From contig JAPOVK010000019.1 in assembly GCA_026708185.1 (NCBI GenBank), positions 186,001 through 250,000 of the forward strand: a DNA stretch of 64,000 nucleotides, written 5' to 3'. Both the position numbers and the translations under genes were made by a program. Shown here piece after piece: positions 9,673 through 18,918 of this stretch. Source of the DNA: Gammaproteobacteria bacterium (GTDB taxonomy: Bacteria; Pseudomonadota; Gammaproteobacteria; Pseudomonadales; Azotimanducaceae). The notes beneath the pieces are model-generated. The model was not told the origin of the DNA and made no database searches. It saw only the letters and a list, made by a program, of their open reading frames with translations. The first letter of the stretch is position 1; each line of letters opens with the position of its first letter.

Positions 9673-11670
9673 ATGCCTTGCCTTCGGTACAGCCTCCTGG
9701 CAGCGGCGACCACACTCGGCGCATGCGCCCTCATGCCGCCGGACTCGGGACCGATGCGCGTCGAGCGCATCGAAGCGGCCGTCTTGCCGATGGCGCGAGC
9801 AGCCCTTGACGCCGGGCAGGTACAGACCGCCAAGCGGCTGTATACGCGCCTGCTGGACGTCGATCCTGGTTCCGCGGAAGCCCGCATCGGCATCGGCGAC
9901 GTCCATTTGGCAGAGCGCGAAACCCGTCAAGCGATGACGTGGTATCTCTCGGCAGTCAGCCACGCGCGCGCACCTCCGGTGCGTCACACCGCCCTCCTCG
10001 CCCATGCCCGCGCCGCGTTGGCCGCCGGTGAAGTCGAGGCGGCGCGAGCCAGTTTCGAGCGCCTGACTGACACCGCCGAGGGCGCAACCGAAGCCGAGGT
10101 CGCGTGGGGCTGGAACGGCATCGGCGTGCTGCACCTGGTATCCGGCAACGCTTCCGAGGCGGTCGCTGCCTTCGAGCGGGCCGCCTTGCGCGATCCTGAC
10201 GAGTTGATGTTCCAGGACAACCTTGCGCGCGCGGTCAGAATCGCCTACGAAGCCGGCGAACAGGCAACCGCGACCGAAACGCCCGACGCCGCATTCCCGA
10301 CGCCCGCGCTGCCGGACGCCCCAACCACGACCTCCCGAGAGGACTCCGAGACAACCAACGACGCGCCCGGGACGACGTCCACGGACGAAGCAGGCGAGGA
10401 CACCCTGCCGGACGCCGACGAGCCGGAGGCGCCATCCGGCGAAGACGGCACCGGCACCTCAATGGAGGATGGCGAGGCCGACGCGGCACCGAGCGAACCG
10501 GAACCCGAGACATCTCCGGAGCCCAACGTCACGGAGCCGCCACGGGAAGGCACGGCGACCGAGCCTCGTCCCGACAACGATGCGGAGACCAGGTCGGATC
10601 CCGACCCCGAGGGCGCGCCAACGGGCGAGACGGAGTCCACGCTCGACGACGATTCGCCAGGGACGTCGTCGGAGGACCTTACCCAGGCGCAGACACTGGC
10701 GGACATCCTCGTGAACGAGCCTGCCTGGGAGGACATCACCCCGCCGCCTTCGCCGATCGCCGCCAGAGAGCAGCCGCTCTCGGACGTTCCCGTCGACACC
10801 CGCCTGCCCGATGAGTCGCCGGACGATAGCAGCGGGAACCCGCCATCGGAGGACGGACAGCCCGATGAGTGGCCGGGCACCACCCCGCAGGCACCGACGG
10901 ACACGCTGCCCACCCCTCCCCGGGAGGACGTAACGTTGGCCTCGCTCCTGCCCCCCGAAGACGGCGAGGGATTGCCGCCGCCGGGAGACGGCGGGGCCAT
11001 CCTCGACAACGAATGGCCCGGCGAAAAGGACAGCGCGATCCCCGAGATGCCGCCGGGGGACGCCGAGGAATCGTTCCAGGGCGATGGCTCGTCCCGGACC
11101 TTGCCTGGCGACAATCCTCCTCAGGATCAGCCCGAGCCCGCGCTCGAGGACGGCTGGGTCGACGAGTCGGCGGCGGACGTCCTCCCGGAGGTCGCGATCG
11201 AACCCGGCGGAGCTTTCCCTAGCGCCTTCGTCGTCGAAGCCGACGAGGGCCGTTTCGTGCAGGTCGGTGCCTTCGTCGCCGACACCCGCGCCGACGCCAT
11301 CGCGGCGCGACTGCGCGCCCGGACGGACCTGCCAATCCGAATCCGGCCGACCGAGAGCGACGGTCGCCTGCTCTTCCTCGTCCGCCTTGGGCCAGTGCCG
11401 CCCGCCGGTCTGCCAGAGGATCTGGCCATCGCGCTGGGCATCGACAACGAGGTCTTTGCTCCGATTGCCGAGCGCGCGATCCGCGTCGTCGTGGACGCCG
11501 AGACCTATCTGCAGGTCGGCGTCTACGCCGACTACGATGCCGCAGTCAAGGTCGCCGCCCGGGCGCGCGCGGAGACCGGCAATCGGGTCGAGGTTCGGGG
11601 CATGGCGCGCGACGGGGACGCGCCCTGGCACCGGGTGCTGATCGGGCCAGTCCAGCCCAACGACGACTGA
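9673..11670 (+). CDS. TPR lipoprotein with long acidic linker and paired SPOR-like domains
   Basis: The product is about 665 residues. ATG 9673 gives a clean lipoprotein signal (LAAATTLGAC, Cys at about residue 18); the frame is open upstream to GTG 9598. Residues 30-200 are TPR-like helices (A..RLYTRLLDVDPGSAEAR, ASEAVAAFERAALRDPDE). Residues 200-520 are low-complexity, rich in Asp, Glu, Pro, Ser, Thr and Gly. The C-terminus has two SPOR-like units (FVQVGAFVADTRADAIAARL and YLQVGVYADYDAAVKVAARA), a fold that binds denuded peptidoglycan glycan strands. TPR lipoproteins (TadD) accompany Tad pili, and this gene faces the Tad operon tail-to-tail. The inferred role is a periplasmic linker between pilus secretin and cell wall. 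The TPR plus SPOR fusion is not the standard TadD form. Confidence 0.75.
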   Translation: MPCLRYSLLAAATTLGACALMPPDSGPMRVERIEAAVLPMARAALDAGQVQTAKRLYTRLLDVDPGSAEARIGIGDVHLAERETRQAMTWYLSAVSHARAPPVRHTALLAHARAALAAGEVEAARASFERLTDTAEGATEAEVAWGWNGIGVLHLVSGNASEAVAAFERAALRDPDELMFQDNLARAVRIAYEAGEQATATETPDAAFPTPALPDAPTTTSREDSETTNDAPGTTSTDEAGEDTLPDADEPEAPSGEDGTGTSMEDGEADAAPSEPEPETSPEPNVTEPPREGTATEPRPDNDAETRSDPDPEGAPTGETESTLDDDSPGTSSEDLTQAQTLADILVNEPAWEDITPPPSPIAAREQPLSDVPVDTRLPDESPDDSSGNPPSEDGQPDEWPGTTPQAPTDTLPTPPREDVTLASLLPPEDGEGLPPPGDGGAILDNEWPGEKDSAIPEMPPGDAEESFQGDGSSRTLPGDNPPQDQPEPALEDGWVDESAADVLPEVAIEPGGAFPSAFVVEADEGRFVQVGAFVADTRADAIAARLRARTDLPIRIRPTESDGRLLFLVRLGPVPPAGLPEDLAIALGIDNEVFAPIAERAIRVVVDAETYLQVGVYADYDAAVKVAARARAETGNRVEVRGMARDGDAPWHRVLIGPVQPNDD

Positions 11671-11676
11671 CCCGCC

Positions 11677-11692
11677 GAGCGCTCCCGCGCTC
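11677..11692. terminator. Possible shared hairpin between convergent genes
   Basis: The stem GAGCGC / GCGCTC encloses a TCCC loop. It lies between the stop of the TPR-SPOR gene and the stop of cpaE. There is no T-run, so intrinsic termination is doubtful. Confidence 0.25.
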
Positions 11693-12785
11693 AGGCTTCG
11701 TCCTGCTCCGCGGATCCCAGTCCCACCAATGGGTTCAGAATCCTCTCGAACTGCTCCCGTTCGCGACGCGAAACCCCCCTTTCGGGCTCCCCTAGGGCCA
11801 TCGCCCGGGCCATGTTCCGCAGGTACGGGATCTCGGCATCCGGCGCGCGGTCACCGAGGCTGGCGCGCAACTGCTCGTCGCTCAGCAGTCCCGGTAGCGG
11901 ACGCGCATGGTTCATCACCAGCATGGACTGCGAGCCCTCGAGAGTCCGCAGCCAGCGTGCCGCGACGGAGACTCCCGCCGGCGTCGGCTCGAACACGATG
12001 AGGTGGTTCGTCGCCATGTGACGCAGCCGCTCCACGTCGGCGAGCGAGGCGCCGCAGGCGAGGATCACGTGGGCCTGGTCGGACAACGCCTCCATCAGCG
12101 GAACCAATCCATCGTCGCCGGATTCCCGTCCCGCATGGTCGAACGAGTACGCGACGAGGTTCACGCGCTCCGAAACGCGTGCCAGGACGCGCTCGACGGC
12201 CATGGGGCCGTCGGCACTCTGCAATGCCTGGGCCAGGCCACGCTGGGGTTGGGTGTCGAGCGCCAGCGCGAGGGTCCCGAAGTTCGGATCGAGATCCACG
12301 CAACTCACGTAGCGACCGCGGTCGGCCGCCAGCCGTGCCAGCACGGCCGTCACGGTGTTGGCCCCCATTCCCTTGCCCAGCACGAACACCAGGCGGCTGG
12401 ACTGGATGTCCGAGCGCGGCTCCTCGTCCTGGGCCGCCTCGACCTCGACCATGCCGCGGCTCAAATCCGCCGCGTCCAAGGGTTTGGGGAGGTACAGGAA
12501 GACGCCGCCCCGATAGAGGTCGTTGGCGAGGGTGACGTTGTTCTCCGAGCCCGTCGCGAGGATCACGGACTGCGGCCGGCAAACGCGCAACAAGGTCGCC
12601 ATGTGCGCCAGCGGATTCTGCTCCCCGTCGAGGTCGACGAGCACGACGTCCGCCGACTCCTCGGTCTGGCACGCCCGCGCGGCGCTGCGCACGGAGCCGC
12701 GCCGGATCACGGCTTCGGCGTCCAGCTCCCGGACCGTGCGTCGGCTGTCGTTGTCGGTGAGAAACGCCGTGAACTTGGCCGCCAT
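11691..12785 (-). CDS. cpaE: Tad pilus assembly ATPase, CpaE/TadZ family
   Basis: The protein has 364 residues. The N-terminal half resembles an atypical receiver domain (ADVVLVDLDGEQNP, YLPKPLDAADL). From about residue 130 it is a MinD/ParA-like P-loop protein. TadZ/CpaE places the Tad secretion machine at a cell pole or site on the inner membrane. The nucleotide loop is odd: LGKGMGANTVT replaces the usual KGG.G.TT, although VDLDPNFGTLAL (Walker A'/B region) is kept. It is the last gene of a minus-strand run flp-cpaA-cpaB-cpaC-lipoprotein-cpaE. No CpaF motor gene follows, because the next gene is convergent. Confidence 0.85.
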   Translation of the reverse strand: MAAKFTAFLTDNDSRRTVRELDAEAVIRRGSVRSAARACQTEESADVVLVDLDGEQNPLAHMATLLRVCRPQSVILATGSENNVTLANDLYRGGVFLYLPKPLDAADLSRGMVEVEAAQDEEPRSDIQSSRLVFVLGKGMGANTVTAVLARLAADRGRYVSCVDLDPNFGTLALALDTQPQRGLAQALQSADGPMAVERVLARVSERVNLVAYSFDHAGRESGDDGLVPLMEALSDQAHVILACGASLADVERLRHMATNHLIVFEPTPAGVSVAARWLRTLEGSQSMLVMNHARPLPGLLSDEQLRASLGDRAPDAEIPYLRNMARAMALGEPERGVSRREREQFERILNPLVGLGSAEQDEA

Positions 12786-12845
12786 CGGATCCGTGCCGTT
12801 CGCCTCTGCGATACGTCGGGCCGTCGCCCGGTCGTCTGCCGCCGC

Positions 12846-13157
12846 TCAGTTCGCCGTCGTGGAACCGAGAAGGCCTGCCGGCGCTGGCGACGCGCCCGCC
12901 CGCGCCCGCCACGCAGCCACCGCCGCGGTCGCAGGCTCCGCGGGCGTCTGCTTCCGGGGCCCCTTGGCCGATGCAGCCATCAGGTCGACCACCATCGCGG
13001 GATAGTCGCCCGTCAACGGTCTCGGTGCGCGATGCGCGGTCGAGACGCACGATGTCGTGAGCATTCCGCCAACGCAGAATACGCACCCGACGCGGATGAG
13101 GATGCGCAGGGGGCCGGCTCGGGTGCCAGCGCGCCGGAATGCCTGCCGGCGTTCCAT
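12846..13157 (-). CDS. Small lipoprotein in the cpaD position of the Tad operon
   Basis: The product is about 103 residues. ATG 13157 is supported by AAGGA 7 bases upstream; an in-frame ATG further up would add 23 residues. A hydrophobic signal ends at a lipobox-like TTSC. The remainder is Ala/Pro/Arg-rich and has no domain I recognise. Its place between cpaC and cpaE is where cpaD, a lipoprotein helping the secretin, usually lies. It is much shorter than CpaD, so only the location supports that role. Confidence 0.6.
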   Translation of the reverse strand: MERRQAFRRAGTRAGPLRILIRVGCVFCVGGMLTTSCVSTAHRAPRPLTGDYPAMVVDLMAASAKGPRKQTPAEPATAAVAAWRARAGASPAPAGLLGSTTAN

Positions 13158-13260
13158 CGGCAGTTCCTTGTTCGTCCTTCGCATTGCCATGCTTCGATGC
13201 TCCCTTGGTCGCGCCATTGCGCGCATGGCGGGTCGCCTCGCGCGCCGGCGGTGGCCACCG

Positions 13261-14640
13261 TCAATAGTAGAACTCGTTGCCGAGCTGCCGCGCCGCGGTA
13301 CCGGGAACCGTACGCGAAGCGATCTGCGGTCCGACCGCGGCGACGATCCGGGGCGTGACCACGATGATCAGTTCAACGGAGTTGTCCGTCTCGCGGCCGG
13401 TTCGAAAAAGCGAACCCCAGACCGGGATGTCCTTCAGCAACGGCACGCCGCCGTCGGACGCCGTGGTCGTGCGCCTGTACAGCCCCGCGATCGCGATCGA
13501 CTCGCCATCGCCGAGTTCGACGGTGGTCGATGCGGAGCGCTCGTTGATGTTCGGGACGATCGCGCCGGCGATGGTCGCCCCGCCGGCGGCTAGCTCGCGG
13601 ATGCGCGGCTCCACCTCGAGCGAAATGTGGTCGGAGTCCACGACGACGGGGGTGAACGTGAGGCTGACGCCCGTTTGCCGGTATTCGGTGGCGACGACGC
13701 CACGGTCGGATATGGTAGGCACCGGTACTTCGAGCCCGGAGAAGAACTCCGCCGGCGCGCCGCTCACGGTGGTCAGCGTCGGTCTCGCGTGAACCACGCC
13801 GAGGCCGTTCTGGGCCAGCGCCTCGAGGAAGGCGGTGACGCGATTCTCGCCACGGTTGATGATCTCGGAATGCGACAGGACGATCCCGCCCTCCGCGTCC
13901 CTCGGGTTCGGCAGCGCGACGCCGAGTTCCCGCACCTCGTTGGAATAGACGGTCTCTCCCGTCGCCGGATCCTCCCACGAGACCACCTGGTCGTAGATGT
14001 TGGCAAGTTGCAGCGCACCCGTGCCGAGGCGGGTGCCGGCGCCCGTCGCCCAGGTCCGCAGCGGGATCAGGAACGGGTTCATGTCCAGCGACCAGTCGAT
14101 GCCCAACTCGTTGGTGACGTTGCGCGACACTTCGGAAATCAGCACCTCCAGGTTGACCTGTGCCGGGGTGTCGAGGTCGAGCGCGTCGACCACCGGCGCG
14201 TCCGAGACGGCTCGGATGCCGCGCAGCAGCCGCTCCGCCTGGGCCGCGCTCTTCACCGTCCCGCTGACGAACAGCGCGCCGCCGACCGCATCCACCGCCA
14301 CGTCCCCGGCACCCCCGACGACCTTGTCCACCACCGTCCTCGCGTACTCGGGCTGCGCGTCGACCTGCACCGTGTAGGCTTCCAAAAGCTTGCCGTCCAC
14401 GTCGTGCACCTTGAGACTGGTGATCCCCGGCGCGACGCCGAGCAGGAAGAGGTTGCGCGTGTCGAGCACGTTCACGTCGGCTGTCTCGGGGTTGGCGATG
14501 TACGCCGTCCCCACGTCGGTGGCGAACTCAAGCCGCTGGGACGTGCCCGGCGCCAGCGCGATGGTGCGCAGCGCTTCCGCGGACGCGGTCCAGGCAGCGA
14601 CGATCAATGCCAGCGCGGCGGGTGCAACGACCAGTCTCAT
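13261..14640 (-). CDS. cpaC: Tad pilus outer-membrane secretin, CpaC/RcpA family
   Basis: The product is 459 residues with a signal peptide (ALIVAAWTASAEA). An N-terminal pilus-assembly N0-like domain (IALAPGTSQRLEF, then PETADVNVLDTRNLFLLG) is followed by a BON-like segment (VDAVGGALFVSGTVKSAAQAERLLRGI). The C-terminal secretin domain has the usual ending: VPLLKDIPVWGSLFRT followed by ELIIVVTPRIV. It forms the outer-membrane channel for the Flp pilus. Its ATG overlaps the cpaB stop by 4 bases, so translation is probably coupled. Confidence 0.92.
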   Translation of the reverse strand: MRLVVAPAALALIVAAWTASAEALRTIALAPGTSQRLEFATDVGTAYIANPETADVNVLDTRNLFLLGVAPGITSLKVHDVDGKLLEAYTVQVDAQPEYARTVVDKVVGGAGDVAVDAVGGALFVSGTVKSAAQAERLLRGIRAVSDAPVVDALDLDTPAQVNLEVLISEVSRNVTNELGIDWSLDMNPFLIPLRTWATGAGTRLGTGALQLANIYDQVVSWEDPATGETVYSNEVRELGVALPNPRDAEGGIVLSHSEIINRGENRVTAFLEALAQNGLGVVHARPTLTTVSGAPAEFFSGLEVPVPTISDRGVVATEYRQTGVSLTFTPVVVDSDHISLEVEPRIRELAAGGATIAGAIVPNINERSASTTVELGDGESIAIAGLYRRTTTASDGGVPLLKDIPVWGSLFRTGRETDNSVELIIVVTPRIVAAVGPQIASRTVPGTAARQLGNEFYY

Positions 14641-15572
14641 GCGCTTTCTCCTGGCTGCTGCGCCGGTCGTCCGCCGCGGATGATCCGCACCCGAATGTCG
14701 TCCGGCTCCTCCGGCGGGGGGATCAAGTCGTCGAAGCGGGCGGGCACGGCGGAGGTTCGCCGGGACGAGGGGTCGTTGATCGATCGCATGGCAAGCGTCA
14801 GGCGACCGCCCGTAACGGCCGCCGCGATCCTCTGCGCATCCGCGGGGCCGACCTCCACGGTGTAGCTGGTGCCGTCCGGCGGATCCACTGGGGCGATACG
14901 GCCGATTTCGGTCAGGTTCGGTCGCCCGTAGCGTCCGAGCGCCAGCACCGTCGACCCCACCGCCAGCACCCGGCTGTCGCGCACGATCGTCAACGACGAA
15001 GGGCCCGAGCCGGCAGACCCCGTTGTGGTCAGGATGATGTCGACGCGGTCGCCAGGGTAGATGATGCTAGCGTCCGTGGTCGCGCGATCCACTTCCACCG
15101 TCACCGCGACCATACCGCGCTTCAACGTGGCGCTGATGAATCCCGGATGGCCGGGCACCATGATGCTGTCCCAGGTGATCATGTCGCCGTCCTGGAGAGT
15201 CCGCGTCGCCACCGAGCCGACCACCGCGCCCTCCGAGACGATGTCCCGAAGCGCCGCCGACGTGGGATCAACCGGCTCCCGCCACTCGCGCCACTCGATC
15301 GACTCGGCGCGGAGCAGCGTGCCTGCGGCGACCTCGCCCTTTGCCACAAGGACCTCGGGGAACGCCGGGGCCGGCGGCTCCGGTTCGACCTGCGGCACCG
15401 GCTCCGGGGCCGGCGCCACCTCCTCGACGATGGGCAAAGCCGGCTCGTCGTCCTCCCCGGTGAGCAGCGGCCCGATGCCAACCCAGGCGACCGCGGCCAC
15501 CACCACGGCGATGACGGCAGGCACCAGTCGGCGGCGCAGATTGTGCGGTTCGAGAAAGTACGGCAGGGGCAC
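14637..15572 (-). CDS. cpaB: Tad pilus assembly protein CpaB/RcpC
   Basis: The product is 311 residues starting at GTG 15572. One N-terminal membrane helix (LVPAVIAVVVAAVAWVGIGP) is followed by a Pro/Glu-rich spacer and a SAF domain (VLVAKGEVAAGTLLRAESIEW). The RcpC-type domain (AVTVEVDRATTDASIIYPGD, VDIILTT) follows. In other bacteria it stabilises the secretin and contacts peptidoglycan in the periplasm. It overlaps cpaC by 4 bases. About 100 bp to cpaA hold no gene. Confidence 0.92.
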   Translation of the reverse strand: MPLPYFLEPHNLRRRLVPAVIAVVVAAVAWVGIGPLLTGEDDEPALPIVEEVAPAPEPVPQVEPEPPAPAFPEVLVAKGEVAAGTLLRAESIEWREWREPVDPTSAALRDIVSEGAVVGSVATRTLQDGDMITWDSIMVPGHPGFISATLKRGMVAVTVEVDRATTDASIIYPGDRVDIILTTTGSAGSGPSSLTIVRDSRVLAVGSTVLALGRYGRPNLTEIGRIAPVDPPDGTSYTVEVGPADAQRIAAAVTGGRLTLAMRSINDPSSRRTSAVPARFDDLIPPPEEPDDIRVRIIRGGRPAQQPGESA

Positions 15573-15676
15573 GTCGCGGACCTATTTCAGCGGCCAGCGG
15601 TGCACCCGGGACGGATGACGGTGGCTTCGGATGCTGGGGAACCCGGCAGCCGGGACGTCGCCCAGCCCGGCCGCGG

Positions 15677-16135
15677 TCATGCCGACGCCTCGATCGCGCG
15701 TGCCGCCAGCAACACCGCTGCGGGCGGCGCGATCGCGCACGCAACGGGAATGCCGTCGCGCAAGCCGCCGGCGGGCCGTCGGCTCGCGACGACGCACATG
15801 AACGCCAGCAGCACCGCGGCGGCAAGCAGGCCGAAGCCGACGTCTCCCGGTCCGAGCCAGAGCGCAGTGGCGGCCAGGAGCTTGCCGTCGCCGCCCCCCA
15901 GCCAGCCGAGGGCGTGGAATGCGAGCCCCGCGCAGAGCCCGACGCACCCGCACGCCAACCCGGCCAAGGGCGGCGCGCCCAAGGCCCAAGGCGCCGTCAG
16001 CGCGCTGAAACCCCACAATCCGACAAGCGCGAGCAACGCCCAGTTCGGGACCTCCCGACGCCGCCAGTCCGTCCACGCCGTCAACGTCGCCAGCGCGGCG
16101 GCAGCCCCCAGTGCCAGCGTGCCTAGCCATGACAC
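15677..16135 (-). CDS. cpaA: Prepilin peptidase of the Tad system (A24 family)
   Basis: The product is about 152 residues of almost continuous membrane helices. The two catalytic aspartates of A24 peptidases are visible: TDWRRREVPN near the N-terminus and GGGDGK in the middle. It cleaves the Flp leader at the inner membrane. GTG 16135 has GGGGA 5 bases upstream; a TTG at 16159 in the same frame would add 8 residues. The length fits the short CpaA/TadV form without an N-methylase domain. Confidence 0.88.
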   Translation of the reverse strand: MSWLGTLALGAAAALATLTAWTDWRRREVPNWALLALVGLWGFSALTAPWALGAPPLAGLACGCVGLCAGLAFHALGWLGGGDGKLLAATALWLGPGDVGFGLLAAAVLLAFMCVVASRRPAGGLRDGIPVACAIAPPAAVLLAARAIEASA

Positions 16136-16174
16136 AAGCGTCCCCGAAGGATGCAACAAGCAGGTGGACGAAGG

Positions 16175-16420
16175 TCAGCTGATATCGTCACCCGCGTTTT
16201 GCGCCTCTTGGACCCCGGCATTCACCTCATCTGCCAATTGATCGAACAGGTTACCGAAAGCCCCCCCGAGAAGCGCCGCGGCAGCGCCCACGATGGCGAT
16301 CACGGCGATGACGATCAATGCGTACTCCACGGTCGAGACGGCACGGGTGTCCTTCACGAACCGGGCGACCTGGCCCCGCGCCCAGATGACGGCGCTTTCA
16401 ATGGCAGTCCTTGTATTCAT
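16175..16420 (-). CDS. flp: Flp-type major pilin
   Basis: The product is 81 residues; ATG 16420 follows an AGGAGAGAGG ribosome site. It has a basic leader and then the Flp motif TVEYALIVIAVIAIVG, the hydrophobic helix that packs the pilus core. The processing site reads RA/VSTVEY, with Ala where Gly is usual at -1. It is the first gene of the Tad operon, 15 bases after the ammonium-transporter promoter region. This is the only pilin seen in the window. Confidence 0.9.
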   Translation of the reverse strand: MNTRTAIESAVIWARGQVARFVKDTRAVSTVEYALIVIAVIAIVGAAAALLGGAFGNLFDQLADEVNAGVQEAQNAGDDIS

Positions 16421-16646
16421 GGTCCTCTCTCCTGCATGTCGAGTGTCCGCGTGCGCCCGGACCGGCTGTCCTTGCAGGAGCCGCCGCTGCGCACGCAAAT
16501 CAGCCCGGAGGTCGTACCCCCGGTCGGGATCACCATAGCAGAAAAACCAAGCACTGGTGTACCGGCTCTCGCGGCTTCGACGACCCTGGCGGCGCGCCTT
16601 CGCCGGCGGCGAGGCGCTGCCGAACGGACCGCCCGCGAGGGGTGGA

Positions 16647-17990
16647 CTATAGGATGTAGCCGCGCTCGTTGTGTGATGCGAGATCGAGCCCTTCGACTTC
16701 GTCGGTCTCCGACACGCGATTGCCCGCCAAGGCGTCGGTGGTGCGCAGGATGAGCCAGCTCACGATGGCCGCATACCCACCCACCGCAAGGACGCCAATG
16801 CCCTGCACCCGCAGCTGGGCCACCATCTCGAACTCCTCCCGACCGCCGAACGCGCCAAGCGCCGTGCTGGCGAACACCGCGACAAGGATCGTGCCCAACC
16901 CGCCCCCGACGGCGTGGACGGCGAAGACGTCCAGCGAGTCGTCGATCTTCAGCTTGAGATTCATCAGCTGCGTGACGAGGAAGCAGACCGTGCCGGCGCA
17001 CGTGCCGATCAGCAGGGCCGCCACGGGCGTGACGTACCCCGCGGCAGGCGTGATCGTGCCGAGGCCGGCAACCATGCCGGTCACCGCACCGAGCGCGCTG
17101 GGCTTGCCGTAACGGGCCCACTCGATCGCCGACCACGTGGAGGCGCCGGCCGCCGCGGAGACATGCGTCGCCACGATCGCCATTGCGGCATCGCCGTCCG
17201 CCGCCAGCGCGCTACCGCCATTGAACCCTAGCCAGCCTACCCAGAGCATTCCCGCGCCGGCGACCGTCAGGGTCATGTTGTGGGGCGGTGCAACCTGGTC
17301 GGGAAACGAGGTACGGGCGCCGACCATGACCGCCGCAACCAGCGCGCTCACGCCGGCGGCGACGTGCACGACCGTCCCGCCGGCGAAATCCATCAGGCCG
17401 ATCCGGGCCAGCCAGCCACCGCCCCACACGGAGTGCGCGACCGGGACGTAGACGAAGAGCGACCACAGCGCGACGAAAAGGAGAACGGCCGAGAACCGCA
17501 TGCGCTCGGCGAAGCCGCCGACGATCAGGGCGGGCGTGATGATCGCGAACATCAACTGGTAGATCGCGAAACTCCCCTCGGGGATCGTGCCCTCGAGATT
17601 CTCCGGTCCCATGCCGTGAAAGAAGGCGCGGCTGAAGTCCCCGATGACCAAGCCGGTGCTTCCGAAAGCAAGGCTATAGCCGACCGCAACCCAGACCAGG
17701 GTGACGACGCAGGTGATGGCAAAGCACTGCATGAGCACGGAGAGCACGCCGTTGGAGCGCACGAGCCCACCGTAGAACAGCGACAGCCCCGGGATCGTCA
17801 TGAAAAGGACGAGAGCCGCCGAGATGAGAATCCAGCTCGAGTCTCCGGAGTCGGGCGCTTGCGCGTACGCGGTCGCGGCGCCGAACGCAACCGCGGCGAC
17901 GATAAGGGCGCGCAAGGCGGCGAGCCGGCGCCCCCGCGTCAAACGTCCCCCAAACGACGTGGTCCGATTCGCGTTGGCTGTCGTTGCCAT
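16647..17990 (-). CDS. amtB: Ammonium transporter, Amt/MEP/Rh family (copy 1)
   Basis: The product is 447 residues. ATG 17990 is preceded by GGGAGG. A signal-like segment ends ATAYAQ, followed by 11 membrane helices. The two pore histidines are present in AGGTVVHVAAG and DVFAVHAVGG, as is the family motif (LSLFYGGLVRSNGVLSVL). It takes up ammonium across the inner membrane. No glnK lies next to it, which is unusual. A second copy lies at 25173-26468. Confidence 0.93.
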   Translation of the reverse strand: MATTANANRTTSFGGRLTRGRRLAALRALIVAAVAFGAATAYAQAPDSGDSSWILISAALVLFMTIPGLSLFYGGLVRSNGVLSVLMQCFAITCVVTLVWVAVGYSLAFGSTGLVIGDFSRAFFHGMGPENLEGTIPEGSFAIYQLMFAIITPALIVGGFAERMRFSAVLLFVALWSLFVYVPVAHSVWGGGWLARIGLMDFAGGTVVHVAAGVSALVAAVMVGARTSFPDQVAPPHNMTLTVAGAGMLWVGWLGFNGGSALAADGDAAMAIVATHVSAAAGASTWSAIEWARYGKPSALGAVTGMVAGLGTITPAAGYVTPVAALLIGTCAGTVCFLVTQLMNLKLKIDDSLDVFAVHAVGGGLGTILVAVFASTALGAFGGREEFEMVAQLRVQGIGVLAVGGYAAIVSWLILRTTDALAGNRVSETDEVEGLDLASHNERGYIL

Positions 17991-18213
17991 TTCATTGACC
18001 TCCCTCGCCGGGCGTAGGCGCCCAGCAGTTCGCGTTCTGCAGCAACGCCGCGACCCCTGCCCGGTTCTTGGCAGCAATCCGCGCCCCCCGCGCCGGTAGG
18101 CCCGGTGCGTCCAGGACGCTTGGCGAGCGGCGCTGCGAACATCGCCAAACCCGTCCCGCCGAGCGGGTCGGATCCGCTACCGTTCGCCCGTATCCACCGA
18201 TCGCCGCGTACGC

Positions 18214-18675
18214 CTAGATGTCGATTTCGGCCTCGAGGGCCCGGAGCTGGTGGCGGGCCAGTCCAAGGTTGCCACGGTCTCGCGCAATGGCGAGATAGAG
18301 GTACAACGTGGCGTTGTCCCCGAGGCGGCGGATGAGGTGGTACTGCTTGCCGAGCGTGATCAGGATGTCCTCGATCTGGTCCTCCAGGCCGAGTTGCTGC
18401 AGCAAGCGAATCTTCGCCTGCACGACATCCAAGCAGCCCGCGCCGGCCAGCTCGAGGTCGAGTTCGTCGCTCCCTGCCGTACCGAGCGTGAAGCCGCCGT
18501 CCAAGTCCACCAAGGCAACGCCGATGGCTCCTTGGACGCCGTCCACGAGCCGCGTCAACGCTCCTTGCACGCCTGTTTCACCGTTTGTTGCCATTTCAGC
18601 CATGTTCTTCGTCTCATCCTCCGCAGCCTCGGCGGGTTTCTCGTCCCCCGTCGGCACTCCCCTGTAAAAGCGCAT
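18214..18675 (-). CDS. Roadblock/LC7-like small protein
   Basis: The product is about 153 residues; ATG 18675 has AAGGGAG 9 bases upstream. After a charged N-terminus comes an LC7-like core: GALTRLVDGVQGAIGVALVDLDG, LITLGKQYHLIRRL and NATLYLYLAIARDRGNLGLARHQL. This fold is typical of MglB-like regulators of small GTPases and of proteins tied to polarity or pili. No Ras-like GTPase is in the window, so its partner is unknown. It is on the same strand as amtB, 224 bp upstream. Confidence 0.65.
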   Translation of the reverse strand: MRFYRGVPTGDEKPAEAAEDETKNMAEMATNGETGVQGALTRLVDGVQGAIGVALVDLDGGFTLGTAGSDELDLELAGAGCLDVVQAKIRLLQQLGLEDQIEDILITLGKQYHLIRRLGDNATLYLYLAIARDRGNLGLARHQLRALEAEIDI

Positions 18676-18918
18676 TGGCTTGCACTCCCTTTCGTCTACC
18701 GTTTCATGCCATCCGGACAGGGCCGCAGCTTGGCGACCGGGGCCGTCAAACACGAACTGCGCACACTAGGACATGGCCCGCGAACGTGTCAACCACCACA
18801 GAGCGCGGCCGCACCGCCCCGGTTGAGGCGTCCGGCGGAATCGGGCATCGTCACGCGGGAGTCGCGTGGGAAACGAGGTGCACCGTTGCCGGAGGCGGCC
18901 GCAGACACGATCAGCGTC

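Noticed and set aside
11907-16241. Plus-strand ORFs opposite the Tad genes
   Set aside because: They are antisense to recognisable cpaE, cpaC, cpaB and cpaA and show only GC-driven composition.
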